From positions 930,001 through 994,000 of the forward strand of contig CAWEUK010000002.1 of assembly GCA_963812245.1 (NCBI GenBank): 64,000 nucleotides of DNA. Direction: 5' to 3'. This DNA comes from Salsipaludibacter sp963812245 (GTDB lineage Bacteria > Actinomycetota > Nitriliruptoria > Nitriliruptorales > Nitriliruptoraceae). Under the pieces are notes generated by a model, which made no database searches, was not told where the DNA came from, and saw only the letters and a list, made by a program, of their open reading frames with translations. Below, piece by piece: positions 9,665 through 18,210 of the stretch (its first letter is position 1; each line of letters begins with the position of its first letter). Made by a program: the position numbers and the translations under genes.

Positions 9665-9877
9665 GGCGGACCTGTCAGGATGGGAGAAACGGGACCAATG
9701 GGAGGGTTCACGGTAGTCGACATGCGCTGGCCGATCGTGCGCGGACCAGCCCGTTCCGACGCCGTCGAGAATCCGGATCTGTGTGGGGAAGCCCATCCCG
9801 AGGCAGTGTGGACCCGGCCACGCGCACTCCGGCCAGCACGGCCGCCTCGACCCGCACTCGCCACCTCGGTGCCCGCG

Positions 9878-10216
9878 TCAGCCACTGTCGGGCGGCGTGC
9901 CCTCGCCAGGCGTGACCGTCAGCAGGTCACCGGGCTGGCATCCCAGGACGTCGCAGATCGCCACCATCGTGGAGAACCGGATCGCGCGTGCCCGGTCGTT
10001 CTTGAGGATCGAGAGGTTGGCCACCGTGACGCCCACCTCGTCGGCCAGGGCCGTCAGCGTCATGTTCCTGCGTTCCAACAGGTCGTCGAGGTGGCAGCGC
10101 ACCCGGTCGGCCGGATCGATCGATTCGCCAGACTCGGACCTGCCGTCATCGCCCGCTGCCGCCGGCACCGACGACTCCCGTGGGGCAACTGCGCCGCGGT
10201 TTCGGCCTGCCATCAT
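9878..10216 (-). CDS. XRE/Cro-CI-type regulator paired with DUF2975 protein
   Basis: 112 aa. A charged N-terminal extension of about 40 residues precedes one helix-turn-helix of the YozG type (about 42-100; LTALADEVGVTVANLSILKN, ending CDVLGCQPGDLL). Regulators of this kind are habitually encoded next to DUF2975 membrane proteins, and here the ATG overlaps the DUF2975 stop (ATGA, 10213-10218 contains two tandem ATGs at 10216 and 10213; either could be used). Expected to repress its own operon, with the palindromes at 10943-11000 as candidate operators. What the pair senses is unknown. Confidence 0.87.
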   Translation of the reverse strand: MMAGRNRGAVAPRESSVPAAAGDDGRSESGESIDPADRVRCHLDDLLERRNMTLTALADEVGVTVANLSILKNDRARAIRFSTMVAICDVLGCQPGDLLTVTPGEGTPPDSG

Positions 10217-10860
10217 CAGACGAGCCCGCTCAGGTCGTCCTGCATCGCCTCGCCCCGGCGGAAGACCTCCGCCATCACGCCGACGAAGGCGGCCAGCCCG
10301 ATGGGCACGAGGCTGAGTTGCGCCACCAACCCGGCCCCGGTCGGCGTCAGCAGCATCGGCGCCACCCAGTCCAGCGCCGCGAGCACGATGCCGCCGACCG
10401 CCCCGAGCACTGCCAGGCGGAACAGGCGCGCCGACGTGTCACCACCGAACGGGCCGGGTGCCGTGCGGGCATCTCGGAGGATCGAGTAGACGATCCAGGC
10501 CAGCGCCGACACGATGAGCGCCTGCACCACGCCCGTCCCGGCGATGATCCACGCCTGGGAGGACGTCGGCTCGAGCATGGCGAACGCGCTGTCGACGGGG
10601 ACTGCCTGTTGGCCGACGTCCAACGTGGTGCCGGCATCGAGTCCGATCTCGACCTCCACTGGGCTTCCCGTCACCACGTCCAGGCCGTCGAGGAGTGCAA
10701 CGACGGGGGCAGCACCCAGGACGAACAGCGTGACGCCCTCGGCCAGGACCTGCCACGGACTGGTCGTGCGTGGTGCCCCGCCATCGCTGCCGGGCGCGCC
10801 GTTGGACTGCGAGCCGTCGCCGGTTGGTGTCCTGCCTCTGGGCGTGTCGATGGTGTCCAT
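10216..10860 (-). CDS. DUF2975 family membrane protein
   Basis: 214 aa. A Gly/Ser/Pro-rich N-terminus (1-37) is followed by four hydrophobic segments, about 42-62, 103-128, 146-170 and 180-203, with an extracytoplasmic loop between the first and second. The C-terminal motif AEVFRRGEAMQDDLSGLV is the DUF2975 hallmark. The start at 10860 is preceded by GGGAGA at 7 nt. It is co-transcribed with and overlaps the XRE gene. Function is not known for the family; in other bacteria the pair behaves like a membrane signal/regulator module. Two near-identical AT-rich palindromes lie 83-140 bp upstream. Confidence 0.85.
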   Translation of the reverse strand: MDTIDTPRGRTPTGDGSQSNGAPGSDGGAPRTTSPWQVLAEGVTLFVLGAAPVVALLDGLDVVTGSPVEVEIGLDAGTTLDVGQQAVPVDSAFAMLEPTSSQAWIIAGTGVVQALIVSALAWIVYSILRDARTAPGPFGGDTSARLFRLAVLGAVGGIVLAALDWVAPMLLTPTGAGLVAQLSLVPIGLAAFVGVMAEVFRRGEAMQDDLSGLV

Positions 10861-11323
10861 GCGAGTGTCTCCCTGTGTGGGCGCCAGGTGTCTCGTGCGC
10901 CGGTGTCGCGGTGGGATCCAGGGATCGTTGGCCCAGATCCGAACATATTGTTTTTCGATATGTCCACTTGGAGTGTTGCATATCGTTTGTCGATATGCAA
11001 GTGCCAGTTCGACTGCCCCACGAACTGATCCTCGGAAGTCCCAGGGTGCCCGACCATGCCGTGGCCGACATCGCCGGCGTCGCGGACCTGTTCACCGCCC
11101 GCCCTGGCAGCCGTGCTGCCGTGCGTGGCTTGCGTGCGCAACTCCCGGGCTCACCTCGTTCGGATGATGCGCCGTCCGGCCCTGACAGGCACCTTGGCGG
11201 GAAGAGGCCACGCAGGCGGCAACGCGCCCGCGCGGATTCACCCGCGCCGGCCTCACGAGGGTTCCCGCGCGGCGCACGAACATGGCCGCACGGCCAGCGT
11301 GCTTGCGTCGAGGGGAGAGTGCG
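10861..11323. other. Divergent intergenic region between DUF2975 and RDD genes
   Basis: About 460 bp separating divergently transcribed genes. It holds the twin palindromes at 10943-11000, the most AT-rich stretch nearby, and presumably both promoters. No convincing gene was found in it. Confidence 0.5.
10943..11000. promoter_or_regulatory. Twin palindromic operator-like sites (CATATyG-N5-CGATATG)
   Basis: Site 2 (10976-11000) is a perfect inverted repeat, TTGCATATCG / CGATATGCAA, with a 5-bp spacer TTTGT. Site 1 (10943-10963) is ACATATTG-N5-CGATATGT with one mismatch. The 19-bp cores (10944-10962 and 10979-10997) agree at 17 of 19 bases and their centres are 35 bp apart. Both are AT-rich islands upstream of the DUF2975-XRE operon, as expected for cooperative binding by a small dimeric repressor. 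The regulator is inferred, not shown. Confidence 0.6.
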
Positions 11324-12838
11324 ATGGCCAACAACGTTGACAGCAACCTCGACCCGCCTCGTCGCGGCATCCGGGGATTGGGTCGCGTCGAGCACCTCGT
11401 CGGGGCCGTCAGCAATCGTGTGCTGGGCGAGCTGGACCCGGACATCGTGGTCGCCCAGCTGGATGTCGATGCCCTGCTGGAACGGGTGGACATCGAGGCG
11501 GTGCTGGACCGCATCGACGTCAACCAGGTCCTCGATCGTGTCGATGTGAACGAGGTTCTGGACCGCGTGACGGTCAACCACTTGCTCGACCGAATCGACG
11601 TGGACAGGTTGCTCGACCGCATCAGCGTCGACCAAGTCCTCGACCGGGCCGACGTGGACCGGTTGCTCGATCGCGTGACCATCGACCAACTGCTCGACCG
11701 GGCTGACATCGATGGCCTCGTCCAGCGCGTCGACGTCCAGGCGCTCGCCACCCGACTCGACCTCGATCCCGTCCTGGCCTCAGTGGACCTGGATGCCCTG
11801 ATGGAGCACGTCGACCTCGATGCCATCCTGGCACGGGTCGACCTCGACGTCCTGCTCGCACGCGTCGACCTCGACACGCTGATGGGCCGCGTCAACCTCG
11901 ACAAGCTCATGGCCAGCGTCGACCTCGACGCACTGGTCGCACGCATCGACATCGACCAGCTCATGGGCCGCGTCGACCTGGATCAACTCCTGGACCGCGT
12001 CGACCTCGATCAGGTCATGGCACGGGTCGACCTCGACACCCTGGTCGCACGAATCGACCTGGACGCGATCGTCGACCGGCTGGACGTGGAGCAACTGGTG
12101 CAGCGCGCCGGCATCCCGGAGATCGTGGCCGACAGCACGGGGCAACTGGCCGGGTCGGCCCTCGACCTCGCCCGGCGGCAGCTCGTCGCCGTGGACATCG
12201 GCGCGTGGCGGCTCAGCCAGCGTCTCCTGCGTCGGGACCCGACCGTCGAAGCGGCTGGCCCGACAACCCTGGTCGCCGAAACGGCGTCCGACGTCGAACT
12301 GCCCGATCCCGACAAGTCCCGGGTACGAGCTCGCGCCGAGGTGAGCGGCTTCTACGCCGGTCCCATGAGTCGCCTGCTTGCGTTCGGGGCCGACTTTGCA
12401 TTCGCCACGGCCATCTTCACCATCGGCACCGCGGCGGTGGCCTGGCTGTTCGAGACCATCGCCGGGGTCGACCTCACACCCGGCGACGGCTCCAGCACCA
12501 TCTGGTGGTTCCTGGCCAGCCTGGCCTGGCTGTTCGTGTACTGGAGCACGACCACGGTCGTGGCAGGACGAACCCCGGCGATGATGGCTGCGGGACTGCG
12601 CATCACGTCGAGGGACGGGACACCGCTGCGTCCGAGCCGAGCGCTGGTTCGCACGCTCGCAATGCCCCTGAGCGTGCCCGGATTCCTGGGAGGTGCATGG
12701 ATGATGGTCGACCACGAGCGTCGGGCGCTCCACGACCTCATCGGGAGCTCTGCCGTCGTCTACGACTGGGGCGGCCGCCCGGCCGAGATGCCGACGCCGC
12801 TGGCACACTGGATCGACGCGCGCGACGAGATCGCCTGA
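11324..12838 (+). CDS. RDD-family membrane protein with 25 tandem nonapeptide repeats
   Basis: 504 aa. Residues 39-263 are an uninterrupted array of 25 nine-residue units with consensus (V/L/I)-D-x-(L/V)-(L/M/V)-x-R-(V/I)-D. A spacer (264-340) follows, then an RDD membrane domain (about 345-490) with hydrophobic helices near 358-380, 392-416 and 445-460 and the closing motif DHERRALHDLIGSSAVV. RDD proteins are membrane proteins of mostly unknown transport role. The repeat part lacks a signal peptide, so it is probably cytoplasmic. ATG at 11324 is favoured by AGGGGAG at 11311-11317; an ORF start at 11282 has no ribosome binding site. The function of the repeat domain is unknown. The frame is intact. 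Confidence 0.87.
   Translation: MANNVDSNLDPPRRGIRGLGRVEHLVGAVSNRVLGELDPDIVVAQLDVDALLERVDIEAVLDRIDVNQVLDRVDVNEVLDRVTVNHLLDRIDVDRLLDRISVDQVLDRADVDRLLDRVTIDQLLDRADIDGLVQRVDVQALATRLDLDPVLASVDLDALMEHVDLDAILARVDLDVLLARVDLDTLMGRVNLDKLMASVDLDALVARIDIDQLMGRVDLDQLLDRVDLDQVMARVDLDTLVARIDLDAIVDRLDVEQLVQRAGIPEIVADSTGQLAGSALDLARRQLVAVDIGAWRLSQRLLRRDPTVEAAGPTTLVAETASDVELPDPDKSRVRARAEVSGFYAGPMSRLLAFGADFAFATAIFTIGTAAVAWLFETIAGVDLTPGDGSSTIWWFLASLAWLFVYWSTTTVVAGRTPAMMAAGLRITSRDGTPLRPSRALVRTLAMPLSVPGFLGGAWMMVDHERRALHDLIGSSAVVYDWGGRPAEMPTPLAHWIDARDEIA
11438..12112 (+). repeat. 27-bp-period coding repeat (25 nonapeptide units)
   Basis: Twenty-five consecutive 27-bp units encode the nonapeptides. Early units favour VDRLLDRVD-like sequence (units 2-10), later units LDxLxARVD (13-24), so the array seems to have grown in two blocks. 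No unit is frame-shifted, which indicates selection on the protein. Confidence 0.9.
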
Positions 12839-13197
12839 CCCACATCGCAAATTCTCGGGTGTGGTCCGAAGGTGCACCCCCGAGGCCGTGCACCAGGACG
12901 GACACGTCGACACGATCGCGATCCACCCGGCACGCCAGGCACGCACCCGTGGCTTTCGACCTGCACGACACCGTCGAGACCCTCACGGACGGGGGAGACC
13001 CGGCCCTGATCGCAGCCCGAGGCCGGTCGGGGCGCAGGAGTGGGGCTGGTGGGTGCGGGCGACTGCGATCCAGTGGCGTTCGAGACGCTTGACGGCGAGG
13101 GAAGCCGCGCTGCTCGACATGGCCACGACCACTGTCATGGCTACCGTGCGGCAGTCCGCTGCGATTCAGCCAGCGGCCCGATCGACTGGAGTTGCAC
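12839..13197. other. Intergenic region between RDD and Gfo/Idh genes
   Basis: About 360 bp with no recognisable gene. A short inverted repeat GGTGCA (12871-12876) / TGCACC (12889-12894) lies just after the RDD stop and could be a weak terminator. The remainder presumably carries the promoter of the next gene. Confidence 0.4.
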
Positions 13198-14193
13198 ATG
13201 CCGACACACAACTGGGGCATCCTTGGCGCGGGCGGCATCTCGCGCCAGTTCGCCACCGACCTGGCCAACGTCGACGGCACCAGGTTGGTGGCCGTTGGCT
13301 CGACCAGCCCCGACCGAGTGGGTCCCTATGCCCAGGAGGTGGGGGCCGAGCGAGGCCACGGCAGCTACCAGGCCCTGGTGGCCGATCCCGACGTCGACCT
13401 GGTCTACGTCGGCACCACGCACACCGACCACACGGCGGTCGCCAGGCTGGCCATCGAGGCCGGCCATCCCGTCCTGATCGAGAAGCCGCTCGGGACCAGC
13501 CGCCGCGATGCGCAGGATCTGCTGGAGTTGGCCACCCAACGTGGTGTCTTTGCGATGGAGGCCATGTGGACCCGCTTCCTGCCGGCGATGCAGCGCGTGA
13601 TCGACCTGGTGGCCAACGACGCGATCGGCCCGGTTCGCACGGCTGCGATCAGCCTCGGCCACGCCCAGGACACGACCCAGGCCGACCGGACGCGACTGGT
13701 CGACCCGGCACGCGCCGGTGGCGCGCTGCTGGACATGGGTGTCTACCCGGTCTCGATGGCACACATGGTGCTGGGGCCGGCCACGCAGGTCCGCGCCATC
13801 GCCCGCCTGGAGGGTGGTGTCGATCATTCCACCCAACTCGTGACCCAGCATGGCGACGCCGTCGCGACCCTTGCCACGGCGCTGGACACCACGCTGGCCA
13901 ACTCGGCCACCTTCGAGGGTGATGCCGGCAGGATCGTCATGCCCGCGCCGTCACACCACCCGTCGACCATCGAGTTGCATCGGGGTGGCGAGGTCGAGGT
14001 GCTGGACATCCCGTTCGACGGGCACGGGTTCGAATACGAGATCCGGGCCGTGCACGAGGCGGTCTCCGACGGCCTGGTCGAGCACCCAGACTGGACCCAC
14101 CAGGACACCTTGGCCACGCACTGGGTGATGGACGAGGCACGTCGCCAGATTGGGCTCGTCTACCCGTTCGAGGACGGCCCACCCGTCGAGTGA
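13198..14193 (+). CDS. Gfo/Idh/MocA family NAD(P)-dependent oxidoreductase
   Basis: 331 aa. An N-terminal Rossmann fold begins WGILGAGGISRQFA (nucleotide loop), followed by the family motif EKPLG near residue 98 and the substrate-domain stretch AMWTRFLPAM, which is typical of the dihydrodiol/glucose-fructose oxidoreductase-like branch. It should oxidise or reduce a sugar, inositol or related cyclic polyol in the cytoplasm; the substrate is not readable. ATG at 13198 is chosen over TTG at 13192 because GGAG at 13188-13191 is spaced 6 nt from it. It stands alone, convergent with the GT2 gene across an 18-bp tandem repeat. Confidence 0.88.
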   Translation: MPTHNWGILGAGGISRQFATDLANVDGTRLVAVGSTSPDRVGPYAQEVGAERGHGSYQALVADPDVDLVYVGTTHTDHTAVARLAIEAGHPVLIEKPLGTSRRDAQDLLELATQRGVFAMEAMWTRFLPAMQRVIDLVANDAIGPVRTAAISLGHAQDTTQADRTRLVDPARAGGALLDMGVYPVSMAHMVLGPATQVRAIARLEGGVDHSTQLVTQHGDAVATLATALDTTLANSATFEGDAGRIVMPAPSHHPSTIELHRGGEVEVLDIPFDGHGFEYEIRAVHEAVSDGLVEHPDWTHQDTLATHWVMDEARRQIGLVYPFEDGPPVE

Positions 14194-14202
14194 GGCCATG
14201 CC

Positions 14203-14274
14203 GGACTGGCTCGGGACGCCGGACTGGCTCGGGACGCCGGACTGGCTCGGGACGCCGGACTGGCCCGGGACGCC
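14203..14274. repeat. 18-bp tandem repeat, four copies
   Basis: Four head-to-tail copies of GGACTGGCTCGGGACGCC start at 14203, 14221, 14239 and 14257; the last has one T-to-C change. The array fills the gap between the convergent Gfo/Idh and GT2 genes. It is a minisatellite in non-coding DNA, although both strands happen to be open through it. Confidence 0.9.
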
Positions 14275-14281
14275 GGTCCGG

Positions 14282-15529
14282 TCAGGACTGACCGGGATCG
14301 TCATCCATCCAGGCGCGCAGGTCCGCGACCGACATCATGCGCGGGTCGCCGAGGTCGGACGGGGCCGCCGCTGCCAGTGCCGGCGGTGGCTCGCGCACGA
14401 TCACCAGTCCCAGGTGTGCGGCATCACCACGGTCGTCGACCAGCGCAGCCATCTCCTCGTCGTGGTCGGCGCCACGGGCCCGGGCAGACGCGGTCAGACC
14501 GACCAGCAGCGATTCCCACGTCGTCATCGGGCCCTGGGTCAGGGAGGCAGACTCGGCGAACGAGTCGACGAAGGCGAACGGTGTCGTGGCGATCTCGTGG
14601 CCGCCGCCCAGCGCGCCGTAGAGCCAGTCGGGGTCGAACGAGAAGCCATACGTCGACGGTGCGGCCAGGATGTCGGCGAGGGCGTCGCGGCCGAACAACT
14701 TGAACGCCGCCTGGGTGTCGCGCAACCCGCGCGAGAACAGCGCTCGGCCCACCATCCGTTGCATGTGACGCAGCACGACGATGCCGGGTCCCCACCGCGC
14801 CTCGGCCTTGCGCAGGACCGCCTCGGGGTGTTTTCGATCCCCGATGACCACCTCGGAACCTGCGACGAACGGTGCCAGGAGCAAGCCGAGTTGGCCCAGG
14901 TCGACGGAGTTGTCGGCGTCGGTGAGCACCACTGCTTCCATGCCGGCATCCATGGCGTGCTGGGCGCCCAGCACCATGGCGCCGCCCTTGCGCGAGTTGT
15001 CGACGTCGGACAGTCCTGCCAATGGTCCGGTGTCCACCGGGATGGCCTCGTCGAGTCGCAGGACGTTGACGCGGTCACCCAGGGGGTGCTGGTCGGCCAT
15101 CTCGCGAGCCGTGGCCCAGTCGTCGTCGGGGCTGCCGTCGTCGATCGCGACCAGGCGCCAGTCGATCGCGGTGTCGCCGAGCAGCCAGTCGAGTTGGTCC
15201 AACTTGACCCGCAGCGAGTCCTCGCCGCCCGGGTTGTCCTCGGTCCGGGGTCGCAGGCGGTTGTGCTCGCCCCACATGGCGAACTGCACCTGGATCCGGG
15301 GAGCGGCATCGCCCATGGCGACGAGGTGCATGCGCGATGCGGCCAGGGTGGCGGCCACGCGCACGTCGATCCCGATCGAGGTGTCCGCCCGGATGACCCG
15401 CAGGTCGTCGCGAGTCGGATCGGTGGCCAGGATCTCGTCGGCCAGTGCCCGCGTGTGTGGCAACACGGCGGGATCGGTGAGGTCGACGGCGTCGGAGCCC
15501 CGGGCAATGATGGTGTCGAGTTGGGTCAT
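14282..15529 (-). CDS. Family 2 glycosyltransferase
   Basis: 415 aa. A GT-A domain is visible from about residue 78: VAIDDGSPDDD (127-137), NSRKGGAMVLG (178-188, equivalent to the NxGKGxAxxxG of dolichyl-phosphate-sugar synthases), and VVLTDADNS with the metal-binding DAD at 204-206. About 75 unusual N-terminal residues precede it and there is no membrane anchor. It probably transfers an activated sugar to a lipid or small acceptor; donor and acceptor are unknown. ATG at 15529 is taken because AGGGTGG lies 5 nt upstream; a GTG at 15538 is the alternative. Confidence 0.8.
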   Translation of the reverse strand: MTQLDTIIARGSDAVDLTDPAVLPHTRALADEILATDPTRDDLRVIRADTSIGIDVRVAATLAASRMHLVAMGDAAPRIQVQFAMWGEHNRLRPRTEDNPGGEDSLRVKLDQLDWLLGDTAIDWRLVAIDDGSPDDDWATAREMADQHPLGDRVNVLRLDEAIPVDTGPLAGLSDVDNSRKGGAMVLGAQHAMDAGMEAVVLTDADNSVDLGQLGLLLAPFVAGSEVVIGDRKHPEAVLRKAEARWGPGIVVLRHMQRMVGRALFSRGLRDTQAAFKLFGRDALADILAAPSTYGFSFDPDWLYGALGGGHEIATTPFAFVDSFAESASLTQGPMTTWESLLVGLTASARARGADHDEEMAALVDDRGDAAHLGLVIVREPPPALAAAAPSDLGDPRMMSVADLRAWMDDDPGQS

Positions 15530-15595
15530 GCCGACCACCCTAGGCGGTGGTGCCGGCCCGCCATGGGTCGATCGGCCTCCTGTACCTCGTTGGCG

Positions 15596-16267
15596 TCAGG
15601 TCGTGGCGACCAGGTCCGCTGCCCCGAACCCGACCGAGAACCGCTCGCACCAGATCACGACGCTGGCGATGTCGTCCAGGTCGAGGTCGTCGGGCACGTC
15701 GTAGGTCTGGGTGCCCTTGTTGCCCTTCAGGGCCCCCAGGTAGACGGCGCCATCCTCGTACCCGAACCAGTCACCCTCGATCGCCTTCTTGGGTGACAGG
15801 ATGACCCGCAGGTCGGGCCCGTTGGATCCATCGAGGTCGACCAGGGCCAGTTGGAGGTCGGTGCCGTCACGCAGCAGGACGACGGTCCCGGTGGTTGTGT
15901 GTTCGAGACTCGTCCAGGACCCCCGCGCCAGCACGACGGGGCCGTCGGCGGGCGGCCGTGCTGCGGGCGTGGTGGGGGCGGGGGCGGCGGGTGACGCGGC
16001 GGTCACGGCCGGCTCCGGCGCGGCAGGCGTGGCGGGCGCGGGCGATGTCGGACTGGGCAGGGGAGTGGGCGTCGACGTGGGGGTCGGTGTGGGGCTTGGC
16101 GTCGCGGTTGGCGTCGCCAGCAGGGCGACGACGTCGTCGTCCAACTGCTCGTCCACGACGTCGTCGAAGAACAGCGTGTCGGGTCGGAACACGACGAATC
16201 CAGCGATCAGTACGACCAGGAGGATCGGCGTGCCGATCATCAGCAGGCGTCGGCGTTGCGGCGTCAT
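15596..16267 (-). CDS. Membrane-anchored DM13-domain protein
   Basis: 223 aa. An N-terminal transmembrane anchor (about 8-28) is followed by an acidic stretch, a long Pro/Thr/Ala linker (about 50-105) and a C-terminal DM13 domain (about 115-220) with the typical GPDLRVILS, YLGALKGNKGTQTYDVP and VVIWCERFSVGFGAA motifs, including the conserved Cys. DM13 domains are extracytoplasmic and have been proposed to take part in electron transfer. Of two close ATGs, 16267 has AAGGA 5 nt upstream and is preferred over 16273. Confidence 0.85.
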   Translation of the reverse strand: MTPQRRRLLMIGTPILLVVLIAGFVVFRPDTLFFDDVVDEQLDDDVVALLATPTATPSPTPTPTSTPTPLPSPTSPAPATPAAPEPAVTAASPAAPAPTTPAARPPADGPVVLARGSWTSLEHTTTGTVVLLRDGTDLQLALVDLDGSNGPDLRVILSPKKAIEGDWFGYEDGAVYLGALKGNKGTQTYDVPDDLDLDDIASVVIWCERFSVGFGAADLVATT

Positions 16268-16600
16268 GGTCATCCTTGGTGGTGGGATGGGCTGCCGGTG
16301 GGTGGCGGGCGCCAGGGCCGGCTCCCGCTGGTCACGACCGTGCACCGGCGTTGACCATCACTGCAAACCAGTCTCACCGGGTCATCATTCCAAGGAAGGC
16401 GCGCCATGGGCGCCCGCGGTGGTGTGCTCGCAGTCGGACGCCCAGTCGATCCCTGTCATCCCTCCCGCCCGTGCGACGCGGTTGCGAAGGCGTCGTCCGC
16501 GGTGTCGTGGCATCCTCGTGGTCGCCCCTGCCGCCCGGTCGACCGGCCGGTCCCCGATCGCCGTGGGTGCCCCGTCGACTCCACATCGCCAAGGACTGCC
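16268..16600. other. Divergent intergenic region, DM13 / decarboxylase
   Basis: About 330 bp between divergent genes that must contain both promoters. No gene, riboswitch or clear inverted repeat was identified. Confidence 0.4.
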
Positions 16601-18061
16601 ATGGACATCTCGCACGACGCCACACGCGGGGTGCCAGCGCCGGAGTCACCCGATGGCCCCCCATCCGGTCCGGATCCGCTCGACCTCGACGAGTTCCGCC
16701 GCAACGGGCACGCCGCCGTGGACTGGGTGGCCGACTACCTCGCACGCCTGGAGGAACGACCCGTGTGGTCGCAGGTCGAGGCGGGCGACGTGCGAGCCGC
16801 GATGCCGGCCCATGCGCCGCGCGAGCCCGACTCGTTCGACGCCATGCTGGCCGACCTCGACGAGATCGTGGTGCCGGGGCTGACGCACTGGCAGCACCCC
16901 GGGTGGCTGGCCTACTTCCCCGCGAACTCGTCACCGGCATCGGTGCTCGGCGAACTCGTGGCCGCCGGCATGGGCGTGCAGGGGATGTTGTGGTCGACCT
17001 CCCCGGCGGTCACCGAGGTCGAGTCCCACGTGCTGGACTGGCTCGTCGAGGAGCTGGGTCTGCCGACGTCGTGGCGGGTGGACACCGGACCCGGTGGTGG
17101 TGTCATCCAGATGTCGGCGTCGGATGCGACCCACACCGCGCTGGTCGTGGCACGTCTGCGGGCCACCGATGCCGGTGGGAGCGCGGACGACTGCGTGGTC
17201 TACACCTCCTCGCAGGCCCATTCCTCGGTCGAGAAGGGCGCGCGGGTGGCGGGCTACGGCCACCTGCGCCTGATCGACGTCGACGACGAGTTCGCGATGG
17301 ACCCCGGGGCGCTCGCGGCGGCGGTTGCCGACGACGTCGAGGCGGGCCTGGCGCCGACCTTCGTGGTGTCGGCGGTGGGCACGACCGGCACGACTGCCGT
17401 CGACCCCATCGAGACCGTTGCCGACGTGGCGTCCGTCCACGGCATGTGGCACCACGTCGACGCCGCCTACGCCGGCACCGCGATGCTGTGTCCGGAACTG
17501 CGCCACCTCCAACCGGGCCTCGAGCGGGTCGACTCCTACGTCACCAACGCCCACAAGTGGCTGTTCACCAACTTCGACTGCTCGCTGTTCTGGGTGGCCG
17601 ATCGGACCCACCTGGTCGACGCCCTGTCGATCGTGCCGCCGTACCTGCGCAACGACGCCTCGGAATCCGGTTCCGTGGTCGACTACCGCGACTGGCACGT
17701 GCCGCTGGGCCGTCGGTTCCGGGCACTGAAGCTGTGGTGGGTGATCAGGTCCTTCGGCATCGACGGTCTGCGCGCCCGCATCCGCGAGCACCTCGCATGG
17801 GCGCGAGAACTGGCGGCACGCCTGGACGCCGACGAGCGCTTCGAGTTGGTGGCACCGACCCCGTTCGCGCTGGTCTCGGTCCGCCATGCCGATCCCGATC
17901 GCAACGACGACTTCCTGGCCACGATCACGGCACGACCCGAGTTCGGGCTGGCGGCATCAACCATTGCCGACGCCCGGTTCCTGCGGATCTCGATCGGCGC
18001 CACCTGGACACGCCGCAGCCACATCGAGGCCCTGTGGGAGGCACTCGACGAGGCCGCCTGA
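16601..18061 (+). CDS. PLP-dependent aromatic L-amino acid (group II) decarboxylase
   Basis: 486 aa, the standard length of the AADC/tyrosine decarboxylase family. Visible motifs: THWQHPGWLAYFPAN near the N-terminus of the catalytic domain, SQAHSSVEKGARVAG, HHVDAAYAGTAML (cofactor Asp) and TNAHKWLFTNFDCS with the Schiff-base lysine K319. The C-terminal FLRISIGATWTRRSHIEALW is also typical. Such enzymes decarboxylate Phe, Tyr, Trp or DOPA to amines; which one cannot be read. ATG at 16601 follows AAGGA with a 5-nt spacer; the frame is open upstream but without a better start. It stands alone. A kynureninase and a phenylacetyl-CoA pathway elsewhere in the window also handle aromatic amino acid carbon. 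Confidence 0.9.
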   Translation: MDISHDATRGVPAPESPDGPPSGPDPLDLDEFRRNGHAAVDWVADYLARLEERPVWSQVEAGDVRAAMPAHAPREPDSFDAMLADLDEIVVPGLTHWQHPGWLAYFPANSSPASVLGELVAAGMGVQGMLWSTSPAVTEVESHVLDWLVEELGLPTSWRVDTGPGGGVIQMSASDATHTALVVARLRATDAGGSADDCVVYTSSQAHSSVEKGARVAGYGHLRLIDVDDEFAMDPGALAAAVADDVEAGLAPTFVVSAVGTTGTTAVDPIETVADVASVHGMWHHVDAAYAGTAMLCPELRHLQPGLERVDSYVTNAHKWLFTNFDCSLFWVADRTHLVDALSIVPPYLRNDASESGSVVDYRDWHVPLGRRFRALKLWWVIRSFGIDGLRARIREHLAWARELAARLDADERFELVAPTPFALVSVRHADPDRNDDFLATITARPEFGLAASTIADARFLRISIGATWTRRSHIEALWEALDEAA

Positions 18062-18095
18062 CCGCGCCGGGCCAACCGTGTCGATGGCCGTCCGC

Positions 18096-18120
18096 GCCGG
18101 CTGCAGCCGAGCCAGCCGGC
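18096..18120. terminator. Hairpin between convergent decarboxylase and uppP
   Basis: GCCGGCT (18096-18102) pairs with AGCCGGC (18114-18120) across an 11-nt loop, 35 bp past the decarboxylase stop and 91 bp from the uppP stop. There is no T-run; the terminator call rests on position. Confidence 0.35.
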
Positions 18121-18210
18121 CTCCGTACCGGCGGGCCCATGCCCGGCCCGACCGCGCCGGCTGCGCCCGCGCAAGCCGCACTCGCCGACGGGCAACAGCC
18201 CAGTCCGCGG

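Noticed and set aside
7694..10489. A 931-codon open frame on the plus strand
   Set aside because: It lies antisense to the intact monomeric IDH and the XRE gene, has no recognisable domain and reflects the GC-rich third-position bias of the real genes.
11438..12112. RTX calcium-binding nonapeptides
   Set aside because: The period is also nine residues, but the GGxGxDxUx pattern is absent and the protein is attached to a membrane domain without a secretion signal.
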